From assembly GCA_964526475.1 (NCBI GenBank), contig CAZGKF010000016.1, forward strand, positions 1 through 55,911: 55,911 nt of DNA, given 5' to 3'. Shown here in pieces: positions 36,975 through 46,302 of the stretch. The number at the start of each line of letters is the position of its first letter. Within the stretch, counting starts at the first letter, position 1. The notes under the pieces were generated by a model, which worked only from the letters and a program-made list of their open reading frames with translations, was not told the DNA's origin and made no database searches. The stretch comes from CAYVTV01 sp964526475 (GTDB taxonomy: Bacteria; Bacteroidota; Bacteroidia; Bacteroidales; GCA-2748055). Made by a program: the position numbers and the translations under genes.

Positions 36975-38006
36975 TTATTGATCTTTTTTCCCGTTGATAT
37001 AGAATGTGTTTCCACTTTTCATAAGTTCATCCATATTATGTATTGAACTATTTTTCTGAGTGTTATCTATTTGATCATATAAAAGCTCCTCATAAACTGT
37101 ATTTTTCACAGCACGTATAATTCCCATTGCTACAGGGAAATGGGGAAGGGTCATTCTGACGAGGTTATAATGTATTGATTCAAGCGGGTCATGGGCATTA
37201 TGTATCATAAGATCCTTTATGGTAATTCCATTTTCGCCCAGTTTCACCACCTGTAGTTTGTTGTTTATCACAGCTATGCCTTTATCCCTGTTTTTACCGA
37301 AGATCATAGGTTGACCATCAATAAGGTAGATCTGGTGATCATCTTTTACATCTTTTCCGGTGATAGCTGAATGTACCTGGTTATTAAAAATAACGCAATT
37401 TGATAATACTTCTACAACCGATGTCCCTTTATGCATGGCAGCTTTAATGAATACCTCCTTCATCATTTTAGGATCCGTGTCAACTACTCTTGCAAAGAAA
37501 GTTCCCTGTGCCCCCATCACAAGTTCGCCGGGTCGGAACGGACTCTCAATGCTTCCTTCTGGTGTTGTTTTCGTTATACTTCCCTTTGGAGTTGTTGGTG
37601 AGTATTGTCCTTTGGTAAGCCCATAAATCTTGTTATTGAAAAGGAGTATATTAAGGTCAATATTTCTGCGGATGGTATGAATAAAATGATTACCTCCGAT
37701 TGCCATGGAATCGCCATCACCGGTAATTACCCAGACACTGAGTTCCGGGTTGGCGATTTTTATTCCTGAGGCCAGTGGGGCAGCCCTTCCATGCAGGCTG
37801 TGAAATCCATATGTGTTAATATAATAAGGGAAACGCGATGAGCATCCTATACCTGAAACGAATACCACCTTTTCTTTTATCATACCTGTTTCAGGTAAGG
37901 CATTTCTGACAGTAGTCAGAACAGCATGAGAACCACATCCGGCACACCATTTTACCGGGTCTTCCAGTTTATAGTCTTTAGGTTCCAGTTGCAATGAATT
38001 TTTCAT
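36975..38006 (-). CDS. korB: 2-oxoacid:ferredoxin oxidoreductase, beta subunit (probably 2-oxoglutarate)
   Basis: A 343-residue thiamine-diphosphate subunit. WCAGCGSHAVLT at residues 20-31 and CSSRFPYYINTYGFHSLHGRAAPLASG are the beta-subunit start. VITGDGDSMAIGGNHFIH and NILLFNNKIYGLTKGQYSPT form the TPP/Mg site (GDGDS ... NNxIYG). With the alpha subunit, 11 bases upstream, it reversibly makes acyl-CoA and CO2 from a 2-oxoacid with reduction of ferredoxin. The 2-oxoglutarate assignment rests on the two-subunit alpha(gamma-fused)/beta layout common in Bacteroidota. Confidence 0.92.
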   Translation of the reverse strand: MKNSLQLEPKDYKLEDPVKWCAGCGSHAVLTTVRNALPETGMIKEKVVFVSGIGCSSRFPYYINTYGFHSLHGRAAPLASGIKIANPELSVWVITGDGDSMAIGGNHFIHTIRRNIDLNILLFNNKIYGLTKGQYSPTTPKGSITKTTPEGSIESPFRPGELVMGAQGTFFARVVDTDPKMMKEVFIKAAMHKGTSVVEVLSNCVIFNNQVHSAITGKDVKDDHQIYLIDGQPMIFGKNRDKGIAVINNKLQVVKLGENGITIKDLMIHNAHDPLESIHYNLVRMTLPHFPVAMGIIRAVKNTVYEELLYDQIDNTQKNSSIHNMDELMKSGNTFYINGKKDQ

Positions 38007-38017
38007 CTTAAATTGTA

Positions 38018-39862
38018 TTAGGTTCCAAATATTTCCTTTAAATTATGTTTTAATTCTGAAATCATAAAGGGTAAGCCCTGAACTTTGTTATATTGAAGAA
38101 ACTCGTATTGGGGATGTTTTGAACGAAGATAGCTTACAAATTGACCAAGGTTTAATTCACAGACAATCCTTTTTTTGAAATTTTTGAGTATTTCAGAAGT
38201 ATTTCGTGGTAATGGGTTAATATAATTAAAATGAGCCAGGCTAACAGAGATTCCTTCGTTCTGAAGATCCTTAACGGCAGAATATAAAGCTCCATACGTT
38301 CCTCCCCATCCAATTACCAGTACATCACCTGATTTCTGACCAAAAATCTTTTGTTCGGGAATAAAGTGTGCAACCCTGTCGACTTTTTCCTGACGAATCT
38401 CAACCATGACCTGGTGATTAAAGGGATCGTGAGATACCTCACCCGTAACATCAGCTTTCTCCAGACCACCAACTCTGTGTCTTAATCCTTCCTGTCCGGG
38501 TAGTGCCCAGTAACGTGCTAATTTCTTATCATCACGTAAGTAGGGGTAATAATTTTTATGGTTATCGGGGATCAGTGGCGGATTTATTTCCTGGAGATCT
38601 TTCATCTCCGGTATTTTCCAAAGTTCTGATCCATTTGCCAGATAACCGTCGGAGAGCATTATAACCGGTGTCATATGTTCCATGGCGAGTTTGGCAGCTG
38701 AATAAGCAAATTTGAAGCAATTTGCAGGGGTGCTTGCTGCAATGACAATAACAGGGCTCTCACCATTCCTTCCGTAAAGCGCCTGAAGCAGATCTGCCTG
38801 CTCAGTTTTTGTGGGTAATCCGGTTGCCGGGCCACCACGTTGTACATCAATAATAACAACAGGAAGTTCTGTAATAACGGCAAGGCCTATCGATTCAGCT
38901 TTCAGGGATAGTCCTGGTCCGGAGGTGGAAGTAGCAGCAAGACAACCTGCAAAAGCAGCTCCAATTGCTGATGTTATTCCGGCAATTTCGTCTTCAGCCT
39001 GGAAAGTGATTGTTCCAAGATGCTTTCTTGATGCTAATTCCTGTAGGATTTCCGATGCGGGGGTAATAGGATATGAACCCAGAAATAATCTTCTACCTGC
39101 TTTTTCAGCAGCTGCCATTAAACCCCATGCTGTTGCAATATTCCCCGTAATATTTCTGAACAGTCCTTTCTTGTTAATAGTGGGATTAACAAGAAAGGTG
39201 GTGGACATTGCCTCAATGGTTTCGGCGTAATTATACCCTGCCTGAAGAACCAGAGTGTTAGCTTTAACGAGATCGGGAGTTTTTTTGAATTTCGAGTTGA
39301 TAAAATCTTCTCCAATCTTAATATCCCGGTTGAATAACCAGAATAAAATACCTGCAACGAATTGGTTCTTGGTTTTATCTGCAATTTTATGATTGAATCC
39401 GGCTGCCTGAAGTGTTGAACTGGTAAGGTTGGAAATGGGAGCTTTTACCAGATTGTACCCCTCCAGCGAGCCATCACTAAGCGGATCTTCAATATATCCG
39501 GCTTTTTTATAACTTTTATTATCAAAATTATCTATATCAATGATGATCGTAGCTCCTTTCTTAACCCATTTCATATTTGTCAGCAAAGCTGCAGGGTTCA
39601 TGGCTACGAGCACATCAGCCTGGTCGCCGGGTGTTGTCACTTCTTTATGGCCTATATGCACCTGGAAGCCTGAAATCCCTGCAATTGTTCCTTGCGGTGC
39701 ACGAATTTCTGATGGATAATCAGGAAAGGTTGACAAATCATTACCAATAAATGCAGAAGTGTCAGAGAACTGAGACCCGGTTAATTGCATACCATCACCA
39801 GAGTCACCCGCAAATTTGACAACTACTTCTTCTAACTCAATAACTTTTGGGTTCTTGGACAT
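38018..39862 (-). CDS. korA: 2-oxoacid:acceptor oxidoreductase, fused gamma-alpha subunit
   Basis: A 614-residue subunit. Residues about 8-195 are the gamma domain (VVKFAGDSGDGMQLTGSQF ... FPDYPSEIRAPQGTIAGISG). Residues about 215-600 are the alpha pyrimidine-binding domain (GSYPITPASEILQELAS, TFQAEDEIAGITSAIGAAFAG, TSTSGPGLSLKAESIGLA, IDVQRGGPATGLPTKTEQADLLQAL). The paired korB follows. No ferredoxin-like delta gene is adjacent, so it is the two-subunit type. Oxygen-sensitive chemistry of this kind suits an anaerobic or microaerobic host. The start agrees with the family N-terminus; 341 bases of upstream DNA lie before murI. Confidence 0.93.
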   Translation of the reverse strand: MSKNPKVIELEEVVVKFAGDSGDGMQLTGSQFSDTSAFIGNDLSTFPDYPSEIRAPQGTIAGISGFQVHIGHKEVTTPGDQADVLVAMNPAALLTNMKWVKKGATIIIDIDNFDNKSYKKAGYIEDPLSDGSLEGYNLVKAPISNLTSSTLQAAGFNHKIADKTKNQFVAGILFWLFNRDIKIGEDFINSKFKKTPDLVKANTLVLQAGYNYAETIEAMSTTFLVNPTINKKGLFRNITGNIATAWGLMAAAEKAGRRLFLGSYPITPASEILQELASRKHLGTITFQAEDEIAGITSAIGAAFAGCLAATSTSGPGLSLKAESIGLAVITELPVVIIDVQRGGPATGLPTKTEQADLLQALYGRNGESPVIVIAASTPANCFKFAYSAAKLAMEHMTPVIMLSDGYLANGSELWKIPEMKDLQEINPPLIPDNHKNYYPYLRDDKKLARYWALPGQEGLRHRVGGLEKADVTGEVSHDPFNHQVMVEIRQEKVDRVAHFIPEQKIFGQKSGDVLVIGWGGTYGALYSAVKDLQNEGISVSLAHFNYINPLPRNTSEILKNFKKRIVCELNLGQFVSYLRSKHPQYEFLQYNKVQGLPFMISELKHNLKEIFGT

Positions 39863-40203
39863 TATGAGTAATTTTTATATGAATATGATTATCGCGATAA
39901 TTAATAAGAAAGCTAAATCTTTTATTTGTAAAGATGATAACATATTGCTATTATAAATGTGTTACTTCTTATTAAGTATTTACATACTTACATACCGCTA
40001 TAAAAAATAAAACAAGCACATACAATAAGCCTTTTGCCTTTCATATGTATCAGGATAGGATAATGGTCTATATGATTTAATAGATCGAAATTTGATTCTT
40101 ATCAGAAACAAAATTAAACATTTTGCATCATTTCCCCCGGGAAATATGATATTTTATTTAACATGCGTGAGACATTCATATACAAGCTCAGATAGTATAA
40201 GGG
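39863..40203. other. 341-base gap between murI and korA
   Basis: AT-rich DNA with no coding frame. Its one clear structure is a palindrome, ATTTCCC-CC-GGGAAAT at 40130-40145, listed separately. The korA-proximal part should hold its promoter, but I found no good TAnnTTTG. Confidence 0.5.
40130..40145 (-). terminator. Palindrome downstream of murI, possible terminator
   Basis: ATTTCCC-CC-GGGAAAT can fold into a six- to seven-pair hairpin about 60 bases after the murI stop on the minus strand. It is followed only by a mixed AT stretch, not a clean T run, so it may instead be an operator or a chance palindrome. Confidence 0.3.
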
Positions 40204-41013
40204 TTAATTTTCCGGGCTTATTTTGTGAAGTTTTATTGGGTCGCCAAAAAACATTTTTGAGATAGAATCAAAATAGTCTGTAAGATCTGAAACATAAAAT
40301 TCATGAACATAGCCACCTTTCTTATTCAAGAGGTCATCTTTTTTTAATATTTCAGATAGTCGTTCAGCAACAATTTTTGCAGCATCAATGATGTTTACCC
40401 TGAAATTGAAAAATTTGCTGATTTGATTTTTAATAATAGGATAGTGTGTGCATCCGAGAATAAGTGAATCAATTCCTTCAAGCTCCTTTTTTGAGAGGTA
40501 AGCCCGGATAATGGCATTGGAAATATCGTCAAAAATAAATCCTTCTTCTATCATGGGGACGAACAGGGGAGTGGCAAGCGAGGCTACCTTAATCCTGCTG
40601 TTAATCTGCTTTAATTTTCTGTTATATATATCAGAATTAATGGTTGCTTTTGTGCCGATTACCCCAAGGTTTTCAGAAGATTTGGTATTTGCGATATGAT
40701 CTATTACCGGATCGATTACATCCATGACAAGAGCCCTGTTTCTCACATAGTCCTTTACCTCTTCATATGCATTTGATGAAGCTGAGTTACAAGCAATAAG
40801 TATTACCTTGCATCCTCTGGAAAGAAGGAAATTTGTTATGGAGATTGAATAATGAATTATTGTATCTTTGGATTTATCTCCATAGGGTAAATGAGCAGTA
40901 TCCCCGAAATATATCATTTTTTCATTCGGGAGCAGGGTTCTGATAGCGTTTGCAACAGTAAGTCCTCCAACTCCGGAATCAAAAAGCCCGATAGGTGAAT
41001 CCGGTTTGATCAT
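40204..41013 (-). CDS. murI: Glutamate racemase
   Basis: A 269-residue cofactor-independent racemase giving D-glutamate for peptidoglycan. GLFDSGVGGLTV at the start, the first catalytic Cys C75 in ACNSASSNA, the second C188 in LGCTHYP, and FGDTAHLPYG are all present. It ends the envelope cluster, 17 bases after the second ompH-like gene. Confidence 0.95.
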   Translation of the reverse strand: MIKPDSPIGLFDSGVGGLTVANAIRTLLPNEKMIYFGDTAHLPYGDKSKDTIIHYSISITNFLLSRGCKVILIACNSASSNAYEEVKDYVRNRALVMDVIDPVIDHIANTKSSENLGVIGTKATINSDIYNRKLKQINSRIKVASLATPLFVPMIEEGFIFDDISNAIIRAYLSKKELEGIDSLILGCTHYPIIKNQISKFFNFRVNIIDAAKIVAERLSEILKKDDLLNKKGGYVHEFYVSDLTDYFDSISKMFFGDPIKLHKISPEN

Positions 41014-41030
41014 ATAGCGGAATAAGTAAC

Positions 41031-41546
41031 TTACTTCAGCCCAAGCTTGTCTTTTACCATGGGAATCAGATTAATACTATTATCTGAAGTGTAAATTGGA
41101 TTACCTGAGGCTATATCGAAGACATATGTCAGGTCAAGTTCAATGGCAACGGTAGAAATTGCAAGTCTCAGTTTCCCCATAATACTTTCAATAAGGGTTC
41201 CTTCAAGTGTCCGCAGTCTTTGTCCTGCACTTGCCTGAAATTCCTGAAGTCTGTTCTGGAGATCCTGGAATTCAGAAAATCTTGACTCAAGTATAAGTGA
41301 ATCCAGTTCATTTTGCTGTTCAATGAGATCATTATATTTACGATTAATCTCTACCTGCAGTTTTTCTTCCTGAAGTGCATATCTGCTCCTTACGCTGGTT
41401 AAGCTGTCTATGGCTTGTTTATATTCAGGCATCAGGACGAGAATTTCCTGAGAATTGACATGGCCGAATTTCAAAGTTTGTGCTTCAACAACAAAACTTG
41501 TAAAGAGTATTCCTGCAAGAACAAAGGGTAAGATAATTTTTTTCAT
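41031..41546 (-). CDS. OmpH/Skp family periplasmic chaperone
   Basis: A 171-residue protein with a cleavable signal (MKKIILPFVLAGILFTSFVVEAQT), the strand LKFGHVNSQEILVLMPEY, a coiled-coil tentacle (about 45-115) and the closing strand LDLTYVFDIASGNPIYTSD. Skp/OmpH trimers hold unfolded outer-membrane proteins in the periplasm. It is a tandem paralogue of the next upstream gene and follows bamA in the same direction, the usual Bacteroidota order. A -7-like TACATTTG (complement of 41607-41614) suggests it may also have its own promoter. Confidence 0.9.
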   Translation of the reverse strand: MKKIILPFVLAGILFTSFVVEAQTLKFGHVNSQEILVLMPEYKQAIDSLTSVRSRYALQEEKLQVEINRKYNDLIEQQNELDSLILESRFSEFQDLQNRLQEFQASAGQRLRTLEGTLIESIMGKLRLAISTVAIELDLTYVFDIASGNPIYTSDNSINLIPMVKDKLGLK

Positions 41547-41606
41547 CGAATTATTATTTAATGGTTTAGGTTATTTTCTTAATCAACGTTATGGTAATAA
41601 AAAATT

Positions 41607-41614
41607 CAAATGTA
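41607..41614 (-). promoter_or_regulatory. Putative -7 box before the second ompH gene
   Basis: TACATTTG on the minus strand fits TAnnTTTG, 61 bases before the start, in the 165-base gap between the two ompH genes. No -33 TTTG at the expected spacing. Confidence 0.3.
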
Positions 41615-41711
41615 AACTTTTTTTTTGATTTTCAGAAGGTGAAATAATAAGCCGGCTTGCGCAATTTGGCTTTAAGGAACTTGAAAATAGATAAAAATGG
41701 CCCGGATGCTA

Positions 41712-42224
41712 TTATTTATATCCCATTTTTTGCAATATATCATCACTTCTGTTATACTTTGGATTTTCGTACAAAATACCTGCTCCTGAGGCAGTATCAA
41801 AAATAACTGCATACCCTCCTTCAATTGCCATTTCTTTAACTGCTTTATAAACTTCATCCTGGATAGGCTTAACAAGTTCCTGTCTTTTATTGAAGACTGC
41901 ACCTTCAGCCCCAAAGTATTTTCTTTGGAGTTCTTTGATGGCTTTTTCTTTTTCGACAATTTCTTCTTCTTTTTTCAGCTTTTGTTCTTCTGTAAGAAGT
42001 ACTCTTTCATTCTGGAAATTTCTGTAAAGCGTTTCAATTTCTTCTATCAGTACTTCTATTTCGTTCTGGTATTCAAGGGATATCTTATCAATCTGCTCCA
42101 GGGCAGATTTATAAGCGGGAATTCTGTCAAGGATATATTCTGTATCCACAAATGCAAATTTCTGTGCAAAACTTAGATTTGCAAACAAAAAAAAGGCTAT
42201 TGTTGTAATTAATGTGGTTTTCAT
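41712..42224 (-). CDS. OmpH/Skp family periplasmic chaperone
   Basis: A 170-residue protein with a signal peptide (MKTTLITTIAFFLFANLSFAQ), the strand KFAFVDTEYILDRIPAYKSAL, a charged coiled coil (about 45-115, KLKKEEEIVEKEKAIKEL) and the end strand YAVIFDTASGAGILYENPKY. It should chaperone outer-membrane proteins for BamA, whose gene ends 124 bases upstream. It is closest in form to the downstream paralogue. Confidence 0.92.
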   Translation of the reverse strand: MKTTLITTIAFFLFANLSFAQKFAFVDTEYILDRIPAYKSALEQIDKISLEYQNEIEVLIEEIETLYRNFQNERVLLTEEQKLKKEEEIVEKEKAIKELQRKYFGAEGAVFNKRQELVKPIQDEVYKAVKEMAIEGGYAVIFDTASGAGILYENPKYNRSDDILQKMGYK

Positions 42225-42348
42225 CGTGTTTAAAAATTAAAATTATTAAAGAAAAAAAATTATTATTTGAGAACATACTAACAGTTTCTTTGATCGTTCT
42301 CATACATTTCTTTCATAAATCTATGGCAAATTTTTATACAAAAAACAA

Positions 42349-44832
42349 TTAGAACTGCTGTCCGATAGTGAAGTGGAACTGACCTTTGTTGACACCGGGT
42401 TTCCCGGTTACTTCATCAAACCCGTATCCCCAGTCAATCCCAAGGAGTCCGAACATAGGCAGAAATGCCCGCACTCCAACTCCTGCAGAGCGGTTAACAA
42501 GAAATGGATTAAAAGTATCGAAGGAATACCATGCTTTACCTGCTTCCAGAAATAACAATCCGAATACGGTGGCTGAAGGGTTCAGTGTAAATGGATAGCG
42601 CAGTTCAAGGGTATATTTGGTATACAGATTCCCGGATTTATTCCCGTTAATTGTAGGTGTCAAAGAACCATTTTCATATCCTCTAAGGGCTATAGTTTCT
42701 CTCCCATATAAATTATATCCTGTGAGGCCGTCTCCACCGAGATCGAAACCTTCAAAAGGAGAAGGGCCTATATCATTGTTATAATGACCAAGGTATCCGA
42801 AATGTGCCCTGGCATACAATACCAAATTCCCTGCCAAACTTGTATAATAATCTGATTTAAAAACCCATTTATGATATTCGATCCATTTATATTTTTCTTC
42901 CATTGATACTGTAGTAAAGTCTTTGTTATTAATTAAAGAGTATGGAGGTGTTAATTGCAGACTAAGGCTAAAGGAAGATCCCATACGGGGGTAGATAGGC
43001 TGGTCGACTGAGTTTCTTCCAAAGTTTGTAGTTAAACTGATATTATTTGAAATCCCATCGGAGAACAGGAAATATCCAACCCAGTCTTCAAGCTTATATC
43101 TCTGGTAGCTGAAATCGTTATATAAAGTAAAAAAGTCATCAGGCCATTTAAGTCTTTTTCCAAGGCCAACAGAAGCTCCGGATATCTTAATAAACTGGTC
43201 GCTGGATTTTAATGTCCAATAGTCGAAGTTATTCATGATGGTGTGGTAGGCGCTGATTGAGAATGAATTAGGTTTTTTACCTCCAAACCAGGGTTCAACA
43301 AAACTCATATTATAAGCCTGATATGCTTTTCCATTTGATTGCGCTCTGAGGCTTAAGGTTTGTCCGTCACCTGAAGGAATCGGCCGCCAGGCTTTTGGAT
43401 TTAATATCTCTGATGCGGAGAAATTTGAGAATCGGATTCCGAGAGTTCCAAGGAGCATTCCCATACCCCATCCCCCTGATATTTCCAATTGATCATTTGC
43501 TTTCTCTGTAAGGTTATATCTAATGTCAACAGTTCCATCAGCCTGGTTAGGGATAGGTTCAGGAGATATTTTTTCAGGATCAAAATGCCCCAGCTGAGCA
43601 AGTTCTCTGACAGTTCTGATAATATCCTGTTTACTGAAGAGGTCTCCGGGTCGGGTTCGGAGTTCTCTCCGGATGACATGTTCATTTGTTTTTGTATTAC
43701 CTTCAATAATAATATTGTTTATGGTAGCCTGGCGTCCTTCATAAATACGCATTTCCAGGTCAATAGTGTCTTCGTGAATCCGAATTTCTGTAGGATCGAG
43801 TTGGAAGAACAGGTATCCATTATCAAGATAGCGGGCGTTGACTGCATCTTCTGCCATGAAAAGACGTTTTTCAAGAATAGTCTGATCAAATACTTCTCCT
43901 TTCTGAATACGAAGAATACTTGAAAGAAATTCTGAAGGATAAACGGTGTTTCCTACCCAGGTAATATTTCCGAAATAATATTTATTTCCTTCATCCAGGT
44001 GAATATACAGGCTAATACGATTATCTGATACTTTGGTAACAGAATCGGAAATTATTGCTGCATCACGAAAACCGTTTTCATTATAGAATTCAATAATTTT
44101 CTTTTTATCATCTTCGAATTTTTCCTTAATGAGTTTGGATGCTTTGAAAAAATTTATGTTTCTTTTTTTAGTATCTTTCATTAACTTTCGAAGTTTTTTA
44201 TCAGAAAAATTCTCATTACCTGTAAAAAATATATCTTTAATTTTAACCCGTTCATTTTTTTCTACAAAAACATCCAGGCTTACCATATTAAACCGTGCAG
44301 TATCATCTTTCTGGACTATATCAATATCGGTATTTATAAATCCTTTGTCAACAAAATGAACTTTTATTATTCTCCGGATATTATTCAAAAGATCATCAGT
44401 TACCTGGCTTCCGGTTCTGACACTAAGTTTATCAGTAAGGTCATTTGCTTCAGTTTTACTAAGTCCATGCATGGTTAACCTTGACATTCGCGGTCGTTCT
44501 TTCAGGTAGATGTCGAGCCAAATCAATCCGGATTCTATTTTTGATGCAGTTATCTTTACATCGGAAAACAGTCCCTGTGCCCAGAATTTTTCCACAACAC
44601 TGGTTATATCATTGCCGGGAACTGTAATGGTTTGCCCGATATTATATCCGGAAATACTCAGTAAGACTTCCTTTTGGAGGAATTCAATACCAGAAACACT
44701 AATGTCAGCAATTACATATTTTTGTGGGCGGGTATAATCAATTACAGAATAATCGCTAAAATCCGGTTCTTGTCCGGAGGAAGAAAAAGTAATACATATT
44801 ACTGCAAGAAGAAGAATTATTCTAAATATCAT
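42349..44832 (-). CDS. bamA: Outer-membrane protein assembly factor BamA
   Basis: An 827-residue Omp85 protein. A signal peptide (residues 1-20) leads to five POTRA domains (about 40-450; for example the GNENFSDKKLRKLM and WVGNTVYPSEFL starts of POTRA repeats, IIIEGNTKTNEHVIRRELRTRPGD for the last). A C-terminal 16-strand barrel (about 455-827) includes GGWGMGMLLGTLGIRFSNF and ends KGQFHFTIGQQF, the C-terminal aromatic signature. It folds and inserts outer-membrane beta barrels. The C-terminal strand carries GRETIALRGYENGSL, the expected VRGF-like loop 6 variant (LRGY). It starts one base after the end of uppS. Confidence 0.96.
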   Translation of the reverse strand: MIFRIILLLAVICITFSSSGQEPDFSDYSVIDYTRPQKYVIADISVSGIEFLQKEVLLSISGYNIGQTITVPGNDITSVVEKFWAQGLFSDVKITASKIESGLIWLDIYLKERPRMSRLTMHGLSKTEANDLTDKLSVRTGSQVTDDLLNNIRRIIKVHFVDKGFINTDIDIVQKDDTARFNMVSLDVFVEKNERVKIKDIFFTGNENFSDKKLRKLMKDTKKRNINFFKASKLIKEKFEDDKKKIIEFYNENGFRDAAIISDSVTKVSDNRISLYIHLDEGNKYYFGNITWVGNTVYPSEFLSSILRIQKGEVFDQTILEKRLFMAEDAVNARYLDNGYLFFQLDPTEIRIHEDTIDLEMRIYEGRQATINNIIIEGNTKTNEHVIRRELRTRPGDLFSKQDIIRTVRELAQLGHFDPEKISPEPIPNQADGTVDIRYNLTEKANDQLEISGGWGMGMLLGTLGIRFSNFSASEILNPKAWRPIPSGDGQTLSLRAQSNGKAYQAYNMSFVEPWFGGKKPNSFSISAYHTIMNNFDYWTLKSSDQFIKISGASVGLGKRLKWPDDFFTLYNDFSYQRYKLEDWVGYFLFSDGISNNISLTTNFGRNSVDQPIYPRMGSSFSLSLQLTPPYSLINNKDFTTVSMEEKYKWIEYHKWVFKSDYYTSLAGNLVLYARAHFGYLGHYNNDIGPSPFEGFDLGGDGLTGYNLYGRETIALRGYENGSLTPTINGNKSGNLYTKYTLELRYPFTLNPSATVFGLLFLEAGKAWYSFDTFNPFLVNRSAGVGVRAFLPMFGLLGIDWGYGFDEVTGKPGVNKGQFHFTIGQQF

Positions 44833-44833
44833 T

Positions 44834-45595
44834 TTAAGTCTGGTTTATTGATTCGCTCTTAACTGGATTACTTATTTTTCCAAATCTGCGTTCTCTTTTC
44901 TGGAAGTCTATTACAGCTTTAAAAAAATCTTTTTTTCTAAAATCGGGCCAAAGTATATCTGTAAAATATAATTCTGTATATGCAAGCTGCCAAAGCATAT
45001 AATTACTTATCCGGTATTCCCCGCTTGTTCTGATGAGTAATTCAGGATCGGGGATATTGCTTGTTTCAAGATAATTAAGTATTGTGTCGCATCCAATGGC
45101 CTCGTATGTAAGCTTGTGATCTTTAAGGTCCTTTACAATTTTCTGTATAGCATTTATTATTTCCCATCTTCCGCTGTAGCTGAGTGCAATAATCAGATTA
45201 AGACCAGTGTTTTCCCGTGTAAGGTAAACAGCATTAAAGACCTCATTTTTAACAAATTCAGGTAGTGATTCAATGTTTCCTATAACATTGATTTTTACAT
45301 TTTTTTCATGTAATTTAGGGAATTCGTTTTTTAATGTTTGAACGAGAAGTGTCATAAGAGCATCTACTTCGTTTCTTGGTCTGTTCCAGTTTTCAGTTGA
45401 AAAGGCGAATAAAGAGAGGTATTCTATTCCAAGTTCACCAGCTGCTTCAACTGTTTCTCTAACTGCAATTAGAGCATTTCGGTGGCCAAAGATTCTTTCA
45501 CTACCCCTACGGCAAGCCCATCTGCCATTGCCATCCATAATTACAGCAACATGCCGGGGTAAATTATCTTTTTTAATAGTATCTTTTAAATCCAT
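44834..45595 (-). CDS. uppS: Isoprenyl transferase (undecaprenyl-diphosphate synthase)
   Basis: A 253-residue cis-prenyltransferase making the C55 lipid carrier for peptidoglycan and glycans. The family signature HVAVIMDGNGRWA holds the catalytic D21. GHRNALIAVRETVEAAGELGIEYLSLFAFSTENWNRP and the C-terminal PDPELLIRTSGEYRISNYMLWQLAYTELYF complete the substrate site. It ends one base before bamA and starts 16 bases after the second DUF6089-like gene, so it is within the envelope operon. Confidence 0.96.
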   Translation of the reverse strand: MDLKDTIKKDNLPRHVAVIMDGNGRWACRRGSERIFGHRNALIAVRETVEAAGELGIEYLSLFAFSTENWNRPRNEVDALMTLLVQTLKNEFPKLHEKNVKINVIGNIESLPEFVKNEVFNAVYLTRENTGLNLIIALSYSGRWEIINAIQKIVKDLKDHKLTYEAIGCDTILNYLETSNIPDPELLIRTSGEYRISNYMLWQLAYTELYFTDILWPDFRKKDFFKAVIDFQKRERRFGKISNPVKSESINQT

Positions 45596-45611
45596 AATTA
45601 AGTTGTTCTTT

Positions 45612-46283
45612 TCAGTCGTATGCAGGGCAATCTTCTTTGTATTTAAAAATTTTATATGTTAAAAAAATTCCTGCAAATGTATACCAGTCTTTGTTACCAA
45701 ACAAGCGATATTTATCATCAAATGAAAAATTGCTTACTCCGTCGAGATTATCGGTGAAAGTTTTTCTGAAAGAATATTCCATTCCTCCGCTTAATCTTTT
45801 AAATATATTTGCTTTAATTCCCAGACCAAAGGGAATAGTCAGATGGTTTTTTCCCGTAACATCAGAGGAAAGCAAAACATGATATCCTAATCCTGCAGAA
45901 ACATAAGGACTGTATTTTGTTTTTCTGAAGGCTGTTCTGTAGGGAAGGAAATTAAACTCCCATGTTGCGGACAAATCGATATATTCTGAATGGAAAGATG
46001 CTCCTCTGTCTTGCTGTATCTCATTCGCGAAATCGAAGTCATTCCCACTGAGCCTATGATATTTTCCACTCGTTCTGACCGAAGTTCTTGGATGGAAATT
46101 GTACCGGTAGAGAGCCCCAATTGCGAAACCGGAAGAATAAAAGGGCAGATATGGATTTATATCTCCCTGGTAATATGAAATTCCGTAGAATATTCCTATA
46201 TCTGCGTTTCTCTGGGAAAAACTAATTTGTGGGAATACCATACTCTCTGAAATCAGGATTAGGATAGTAAGAATTAATTTCAG
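45612..46283 (-). CDS. DUF6089-like outer-membrane beta-barrel protein (non-standard start)
   Basis: A protein with a signal-peptide-like hydrophobic start (LKLILTILILISESMVFPQISFSQ) then a barrel beginning RNADIGIFYGISYYQGDINPYLPFYSSGFAIGALYRYNFHP, and strands such as YSPYVSAGLGYHVLLSS and WYTFAGIFLTYKIFK. This resembles the Bacteroidota DUF6089 family regularly found between nadK/CBS and uppS/bamA. The frame extends up to an ATG at 46433, but that would overlap the preceding gene by 131 bases, and no ATG, GTG or TTG occurs between that gene's stop and the signal. The start given is the CTG at 46281-46283; an ATG at 46239-46241 would leave only a stub of the signal. Function unknown; outer-membrane location inferred. 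Confidence 0.72.
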   Translation of the reverse strand: MKLILTILILISESMVFPQISFSQRNADIGIFYGISYYQGDINPYLPFYSSGFAIGALYRYNFHPRTSVRTSGKYHRLSGNDFDFANEIQQDRGASFHSEYIDLSATWEFNFLPYRTAFRKTKYSPYVSAGLGYHVLLSSDVTGKNHLTIPFGLGIKANIFKRLSGGMEYSFRKTFTDNLDGVSNFSFDDKYRLFGNKDWYTFAGIFLTYKIFKYKEDCPAYD

Positions 46284-46302
46284 AAAGCATTTATGGTGTA
46301 AA